Shown: piece after piece, positions 59,909-64,000 of the stretch
Layout of the letters: each line of letters begins with the position of its first letter
Position numbering within the stretch: the stretch's first letter is position 1
DNA from: Mesorhizobium sp.
Lineage (GTDB): Bacteria > Pseudomonadota > Alphaproteobacteria > Rhizobiales > Rhizobiaceae
Length of the DNA stretch: 64,000 bases
Assembly (NCBI RefSeq): GCF_017306585.1
Contig: NZ_JAFKIC010000117.1
Coordinates: 1-64,000, forward strand
Reading direction: 5' to 3'
The notes under the pieces: generated by a model
Told to the model about the DNA's origin: nothing
Seen by the model: only the letters and a program-made list of their open reading frames with translations
Databases searched by the model: none
Position numbers and translations under genes: made by a program

Positions 59909-60649
59909 ATGGCCGAGACGACGCCTGACGCTGAAACCGACAAATGCAACGACCTGCTGGAGAGCCTGCGCCGCGGCCGCCCCGCGGCCGGACAGGATCC
60001 AGCCAAGCGCAGCCAGATCATCGACGGCGCCCGCCGCGTCTTCATAGACAAGGGTTTCGAGGCCGCGTCCATGAACGACATCACGCGCGAGGCCGGCGTG
60101 TCGAAAGGCACCATCTATGTCTACTTCGCCAACAAGGAAGAGCTGTTCGAAGCCCTGATCGAGGAAGAGCGCGGCACCATCTTCAAGAACATGTACGACA
60201 TGCTCGACCGCGCCGACGACCTGCGCCAGACGCTGGTCAAGTTCGGCAAGGTGCTGTCCATGAAGATCACCTCGGCCAAGGTCATCCAGGCTCAGCGCAC
60301 GGTGATCGGCGCCTCTGACAGGATACCCGACATGGGCGCGCGGTTTTACGAGCGCGGGCCCAAGCGCGGCCATGACAAGGTGGTGACATTCCTCAATGCC
60401 GCCATCGAGCGTGGCCTGCTCAAGATCGACGATGTCGACCTCGCCGCCTATCAGTTCACCGAACTGTGCCTCGCCGGCCTGTTCCGGCAGTGCATCTTCG
60501 CTTACCGCACCAAGGCACCGAACCAGGACGAGATCGACCATATCGTGCGCTCAGGCGTCGACATGTTCCTGAAGGCCTACGGCACCGAAGCGCTCGCCGA
60601 GGAAGAAAGCCATCAGTTGATTGCCCTGGAGGCAAAGGCTCAGGCCTGA
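59909..60649 (+). CDS. TetR/AcrR family regulator of emrAB
   Basis: A 246-aa regulator with the helix-turn-helix SMNDITREAGVSKGTIYVYF and KEELFEALIEEERG. The C-terminal domain is of the TetR_C_7/AefR-like kind (QAQRTVIGASDRIPDMGARF). GAGGTG nine bases before ATG 59909 favours that start over GTG 59900. Operators on both sides of the promoter region indicate repression of emrAB and autoregulation, relieved by a pump substrate. Confidence 0.9.
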   Translation: MAETTPDAETDKCNDLLESLRRGRPAAGQDPAKRSQIIDGARRVFIDKGFEAASMNDITREAGVSKGTIYVYFANKEELFEALIEEERGTIFKNMYDMLDRADDLRQTLVKFGKVLSMKITSAKVIQAQRTVIGASDRIPDMGARFYERGPKRGHDKVVTFLNAAIERGLLKIDDVDLAAYQFTELCLAGLFRQCIFAYRTKAPNQDEIDHIVRSGVDMFLKAYGTEALAEEESHQLIALEAKAQA

Positions 60650-60669
60650 TTGGTCGGGGTCGGACCTAT

Positions 60670-61329
60670 TCAGCCGCCATTGGCAGCCAGCACGATCGCG
60701 GCCCGCAACTCCTCCAGGCCTTCGGCCTTTTCTGACGACGTCGCCAGGACGAAAGGGAACGCCGCCGGCCGCTTCTTGATCTTGACCAGCGTCTCCTCGA
60801 TCAGCCTCGGCACGCCGGCGGCCTTGATCTTGTCGGTCTTGGTCAACACGATCTGATAGGACACGGCAGCCTTGTCGAGCAGCGACAGCACTTCGTCGTC
60901 CTTGGCCTTGATGCCGTGGCGGGCATCGATCAGCACATAGACCCGCTTCAGCGTGACGCGACCCTTGAGATAATCGAAGACCAGCTTCGTCCAGTCGTCG
61001 ACCTTTTCCTTGGGCGCGCTGGCGTAGCCGTAGCCCGGCATGTCGACCAGCGCCATCGGCGGCAGGTCGGCGCCTTCACCGGAAAAACCGTCCGGCACGA
61101 AATAGTTGAGCTCCTGCGTGCGCCCCGGCGTGTTGGAGGTGCGGGCCAGCCCCTTCTGGGCGACGAGCGCATTGATGAGCGAGGATTTGCCGACATTGGA
61201 GCGGCCGGCAAAGGCAATCTCGGGCGGTCCTTCCGGCGGCAGGAATTTCATCGCCGGCACGCCGCGGATGAAGATCCACCCGCGCGTGAACAGGTCGGTG
61301 CCGATCGCGGTGCTGTTGGGAACTTTCAA
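60670..61329 (-). CDS. yihA: Ribosome biogenesis GTPase YihA/EngB
   Basis: A 219-aa GTPase needed for large-subunit assembly and cell division. G1 is [18 protein letters not shown]2 lies in [15 protein letters not shown]3 is [13 protein letters not shown]4 is VLTKTDKI. It starts with TTG at 61329, overlapping the stop of the acetyltransferase gene, with a perfect GGAGG seven bases upstream. That start gives the usual length and N-terminal extension ([20 protein letters not shown]). Confidence 0.93.
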   Translation of the reverse strand: MKVPNSTAIGTDLFTRGWIFIRGVPAMKFLPPEGPPEIAFAGRSNVGKSSLINALVAQKGLARTSNTPGRTQELNYFVPDGFSGEGADLPPMALVDMPGYGYASAPKEKVDDWTKLVFDYLKGRVTLKRVYVLIDARHGIKAKDDEVLSLLDKAAVSYQIVLTKTDKIKAAGVPRLIEETLVKIKKRPAAFPFVLATSSEKAEGLEELRAAIVLAANGG

Positions 61330-61964
61330 ACTGCTGCCTCCAGAAGAGAGATGTCGGCGCCCCTGATGGCATCGAGATTGCGGCCTATCTTGTCCACCGG
61401 CCAGTCCCACCATGCAAGCGCCAGCAGCCGCCCGACCGTCCTGTCGTCGAACCGCGTCTTGACCACCTTGGCCGCGTTGCCGGCGACGATGGCATAGGGC
61501 GGCACGTCATGCGTCACCACCGATTTGGCGGCGACGATGGCGCCATGGCCGATTTTCACGCCGGGCAGGATGACCGCCTCCATGCCGATCCAGACATCGT
61601 TGCCGACCACGGTGTCGCCGCGCACTTCCTTCGACCACGTCGCCGCGTCAAAACCCTTTTCCCAGCCATGGCCGAAAATGTTGAACGGATAGGTCGAAAA
61701 GCCGGACATGGCGTGGTTGGCGCCGTTCATGATGAAGCGCGCGCCCTCGGCAATAGCGCAGAATTTGCCGATGATGAGCCTGTCGCCGATAAAGTCATAG
61801 TGGTGCAGCACGCATTTTTCGGCGAATTTGTCCGGACCATCCGGGTCGTCATAATAGGTGAAGTCGCCGATCTCGATGTTGGGCGCGCTTACCAGCGGCT
61901 TCAGGAAGCCAACGCGCGGGTGCATCGGGATCGGGTGCTTGATGCCGGGGTTGGGTCCGTCCAT
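61326..61964 (-). CDS. CatB-type xenobiotic O-acetyltransferase
   Basis: A 212-aa left-handed beta-helix acetyltransferase of the CatB/Vat group. Typical are [40 protein letters not shown] and [20 protein letters not shown], with the catalytic His in GANHAM. Relatives acetylate chloramphenicol or streptogramins, but many chromosomal copies have unknown natural substrates. It is translationally coupled to yihA through a TTGA overlap, an odd partner for an essential GTPase. Confidence 0.88.
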   Translation of the reverse strand: MDGPNPGIKHPIPMHPRVGFLKPLVSAPNIEIGDFTYYDDPDGPDKFAEKCVLHHYDFIGDRLIIGKFCAIAEGARFIMNGANHAMSGFSTYPFNIFGHGWEKGFDAATWSKEVRGDTVVGNDVWIGMEAVILPGVKIGHGAIVAAKSVVTHDVPPYAIVAGNAAKVVKTRFDDRTVGRLLALAWWDWPVDKIGRNLDAIRGADISLLEAAV

Positions 61965-62083
61965 GTCGCTTCATCCGAAAGTTGCCTGGCAGGCGCATCC
62001 GCAGCGGAGGCCCCGGTCAAAATAACGTGATCCGCCCTATAGCACCAATCGGCTGGTGAGCGAGCCTTGCGTGGCCGGAAAGC

Positions 62084-62398
62084 TCATTTGCCGCCGCGGC
62101 AGATCACGATCGGATTGGACAGCGCGCTGTCAAACCCGCTGCCCTGATAGACCTGAACGTTCGAGGCTCCGGGCGGCAGCATGAAGGTGCCTTCGACGAC
62201 CTTCTGATCTCCCGCAATCGTGTGAAGATCCCAGCTAAACGTGCAGAATTGCGGCGGCGCCTTGGGTTCGACGTGGCTGCAGTTGAGCTGCGCGCCGCCC
62301 AGCATGGCGGCGCCGCCGCAGCTGACGGCATCCTTCGCGGCCGCCACGGCCGGGCATCCGACAAGGGCCGTCACGGCCGCGATCCTGATCCAATTCAT
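62084..62398 (-). CDS. Small secreted protein, unknown
   Basis: A 104-aa protein with a signal peptide (MNWIRIAAVTALVGCPAVAA, cleavage near AKDA). The mature part of about 80 residues has four Cys (VSCGG, LNCSHV, QFCTFS, VICRGG), which could form two disulfides. ATG 62398 is chosen for the signal peptide. No family recognised. It is divergent from the MarR/EmrA pair. Confidence 0.7.
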   Translation of the reverse strand: MNWIRIAAVTALVGCPAVAAAKDAVSCGGAAMLGGAQLNCSHVEPKAPPQFCTFSWDLHTIAGDQKVVEGTFMLPPGASNVQVYQGSGFDSALSNPIVICRGGK

Positions 62399-62574
62399 CG
62401 TCGAAATCCTTGCCGGCGGACACACGCCACAGAGCCCAACCCCGCTGGCGTGGACCATGCGATTTTTCGTCCACGCGACTTAAGCCGTCTTGCGCAAGCC
62501 GTCCAGCAGGATTATGTGCATGATGATAATAAGCATGCTCACGAAAAGTTGCTCCCAGACCCCGATCACCCGCA

Positions 62575-63039
62575 ATGCCCTCCTCCCCCAATATCAGCTT
62601 CGTGCTGCACGATGTCGCGCGTCTGCTTGGAAAGCGGTTCGAGCAGCGGTCGCACGCATCGGGGCTGACCCGGGCCCAGTGGCAGGCGCTGGCCTACCTT
62701 TCGCTGCATGAAGGCATCCATCAGAACAAGCTCGCCGACCTCATCGAGATCATGCCGATCACGCTTGCCCGGCTGCTCGACAGGATGGAGGCGCGCGGCC
62801 TCGTCGAACGCCGGCCCGATCCCGCCGACCGCAGGGCCTGGCTGCTTTACCTGACGCCGAAGGCCCGCCCGCTGCTCGAGATCATGCGCGGCAACGGCCA
62901 GAAGACACGCGACGAGGCCTTCGCCGGCCTTTCGTCCGAAACACAGCAGCACCTGCTGCAAACCCTAAGCCTGATCAAATCCAATCTGCTCGCGGCCTGC
63001 ACCCAGCCAGCCGTCGACCGGGAGAACCTCCATGTCTGA
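62575..63039 (+). CDS. MarR family transcriptional regulator (SlyA-like)
   Basis: A 154-aa winged-helix regulator. Recognition region IHQNKLADLIEIMPITLARL, wing RRPDPADRRAWLLYLTPKAR. It starts MPSSPNISFVLHDVARLLG. Its stop lies eight bases inside the following EmrA-type gene, the MarR-emrA order of E. coli emrRAB, so it probably represses this second pump and itself. Confidence 0.9.
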   Translation: MPSSPNISFVLHDVARLLGKRFEQRSHASGLTRAQWQALAYLSLHEGIHQNKLADLIEIMPITLARLLDRMEARGLVERRPDPADRRAWLLYLTPKARPLLEIMRGNGQKTRDEAFAGLSSETQQHLLQTLSLIKSNLLAACTQPAVDRENLHV

Positions 63040-64000
63040 ACCAACCTCACCAAGAAAGCCCACCGACCAGGGCATTGCCGACGAAAGAACCAGCGACCAG
63101 GTCATCCGGCTGGACAGCGAACGCGAGCAGCGGCGGGCCAATGTCGTCATCGACAAGGATGAACTAGAGACCCCGGTTGCCCCGGAGCCCGCGGCGCTCG
63201 AAGCCCCGACCAGGGAGCCGCAGCAGGCTCCCGCCGCCGTTGCTCCTCCCGCTGCCGCCCCGACCAAACCGAAGCGCAGCCTGACGCGGCCGGTGCTCTT
63301 CGCCCTGCTTCCTGTCGCGCTGGTTGTCGGCGGTTACTATTACGTCATCGGCGGTCAGGTGATGACGACAGACAACGCCTATATCCAGGCCCAGTCGCTC
63401 GGCGTCTCCACCGACGTTTCCGGCACCGTGCAGGAAATCGACGTGCACGAGAACCAGGCGGTGAAGAAGGGCGACGTGCTGTTCCGCCTGCGGCCTGCTT
63501 CCTTCGAGACCGCGCTCGCCGCAGCCCAGGCCCAGCTCGGCACCGTGCGCAACCAGGTGCTGACCTTGCAGGCCAGCTACCAGCAGTCGCTGTCTCAGAT
63601 CGAGCAGGCCGAGGCCGACATCCCCTATTACGAAGCCGCGTTCCAGCGCCAGCAGGACCTGCTCAAGACCTCCACCGCCTCCAAGGCGTCCTTCGACAGT
63701 GCCCAGCACGACCTCGTCGCCGCGCGCCAGAAAGTATCAGTGGCCAAGGCGCAGGCGCAGGCGACGCTTGCCCAGCTCGGCGGCGATGCCAACCAGCCCG
63801 TGGAGAAGAACCCCTTCTACCTGCAGGCCCAGTCGGGCGTCGACGATGCGCAGCGCAACCTTGCCGATTCCGTGGTCAAGGCGCCGTTCGACGGCGTCGT
63901 CACCAATGTCGACGCGCTGCAGGTCGGCAAGTACCTGCCGGCCTCGCAGCCGGCCTTCAGCCTGGTTTCGTCGACCGATCTGTGGATCGCGGCCGAGCCG
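63032..64000 (+). CDS. HlyD family efflux adaptor, partial (runs off window)
   Basis: At least 323 residues of a membrane-fusion protein, open to the window end. A charged, Pro/Ala-rich cytoplasmic tail of some 90 residues precedes one membrane helix (VLFALLPVALVVGGYYYVIG). The lipoyl half-motif AYIQAQSLGVSTDVSGTVQE, a coiled-coil hairpin (residues 150-260) and VVKAPFDGVVTNVDALQVGK follow. ATG 63032 lies within the MarR gene end. An emrB-type permease is expected just beyond 64000. Confidence 0.9.
   Translation, partial: MSEPTSPRKPTDQGIADERTSDQVIRLDSEREQRRANVVIDKDELETPVAPEPAALEAPTREPQQAPAAVAPPAAAPTKPKRSLTRPVLFALLPVALVVGGYYYVIGGQVMTTDNAYIQAQSLGVSTDVSGTVQEIDVHENQAVKKGDVLFRLRPASFETALAAAQAQLGTVRNQVLTLQASYQQSLSQIEQAEADIPYYEAAFQRQQDLLKTSTASKASFDSAQHDLVAARQKVSVAKAQAQATLAQLGGDANQPVEKNPFYLQAQSGVDDAQRNLADSVVKAPFDGVVTNVDALQVGKYLPASQPAFSLVSSTDLWIAAEP

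Overview
The window is high-GC, densely packed chromosomal DNA from an alphaproteobacterium of the Rhizobiales, most likely Mesorhizobium or a close relative. The evidence is the gene content and style: Liv, Gln and Rbs type ABC transporters, ATGA-type coupled operons, a DUF6481 protein, tandem DUF805 proteins beside dapD, phhA divergent from an Lrp gene, and short mosaic palindromes typical of rhizobial intergenic DNA. This is recognition from sequence, not a database result. I see no rRNA, tRNA, CRISPR array, IS element, prophage, or nod, nif or photosynthesis cluster. No gene-free stretch exceeds about 230 bases.

Layout. 1-3361: a complete livHMGF membrane/ATPase set, with its binding protein probably just upstream of the window. 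3362-5577: an ion:proton antiporter and nicotinamidase pncA on the minus strand, separated by a mosaic palindromic repeat. 5700-13076: the most interesting block, six translationally coupled genes. They encode a molybdenum hydroxylase (FAD subunit plus fused 2Fe-2S/molybdopterin subunit), a 6-hydroxynicotinate-reductase-like protein, a UPF0280/ApbE-like protein, an AA_synth (PF06684) protein and a MarR regulator. They look like a catabolic pathway for an N-heterocycle whose substrate I cannot name. 13293-15621: a polar amino acid ABC transporter. 15699-20799: a sugar ABC operon divergent from its LacI regulator, with two matching operators.

20796-32000 is mostly housekeeping and redox: an inositol-phosphatase family protein, two LLM flavin monooxygenases, arylamine N-acetyltransferase, an AI-2E-family permease, a guanidinium exporter behind a guanidine-II riboswitch, a CDF transporter, a GFA protein, a methyltransferase and RmuC. 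31309-34917 is the def-fmt-truA translation/tRNA block, into which a fitAB toxin-antitoxin pair with a 33-bp palindromic operator has been placed. 34949-40333 holds lysine biosynthesis (dapE, dapD), panE and small membrane proteins. 40479-46896 holds a LOG-family protein, an HAD nucleotidase, a diguanylate cyclase, a GMC oxidoreductase with a tiny Tat-signal partner, and an FAD monooxygenase with a 55-aa membrane microprotein and a divergent MarR.

46948-53853: a TetR/VOC pair with a clear operator, phhA/lrp, an orphan BchE-like radical SAM protein, argB and an amidase. 54009-56771: an ECF sigma factor, RskA-like anti-sigma factor, fasciclin protein and Tat-exported MsrB, resembling the actinobacterial SigK/RskA/Mpt70 arrangement. 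56910-60649: EmrAB efflux with a divergent TetR. 60670-64000: yihA, a CatB-type acetyltransferase, a small secreted protein, and a MarR/EmrA pair cut by the window end.

Two themes recur. Regulators sit beside their targets with readable inverted-repeat operators (LacI, FitA, MarR, TetR twice). Convergent gene pairs end in palindromic or tandem repeats, and in two cases the repeats themselves supply the stop codons.
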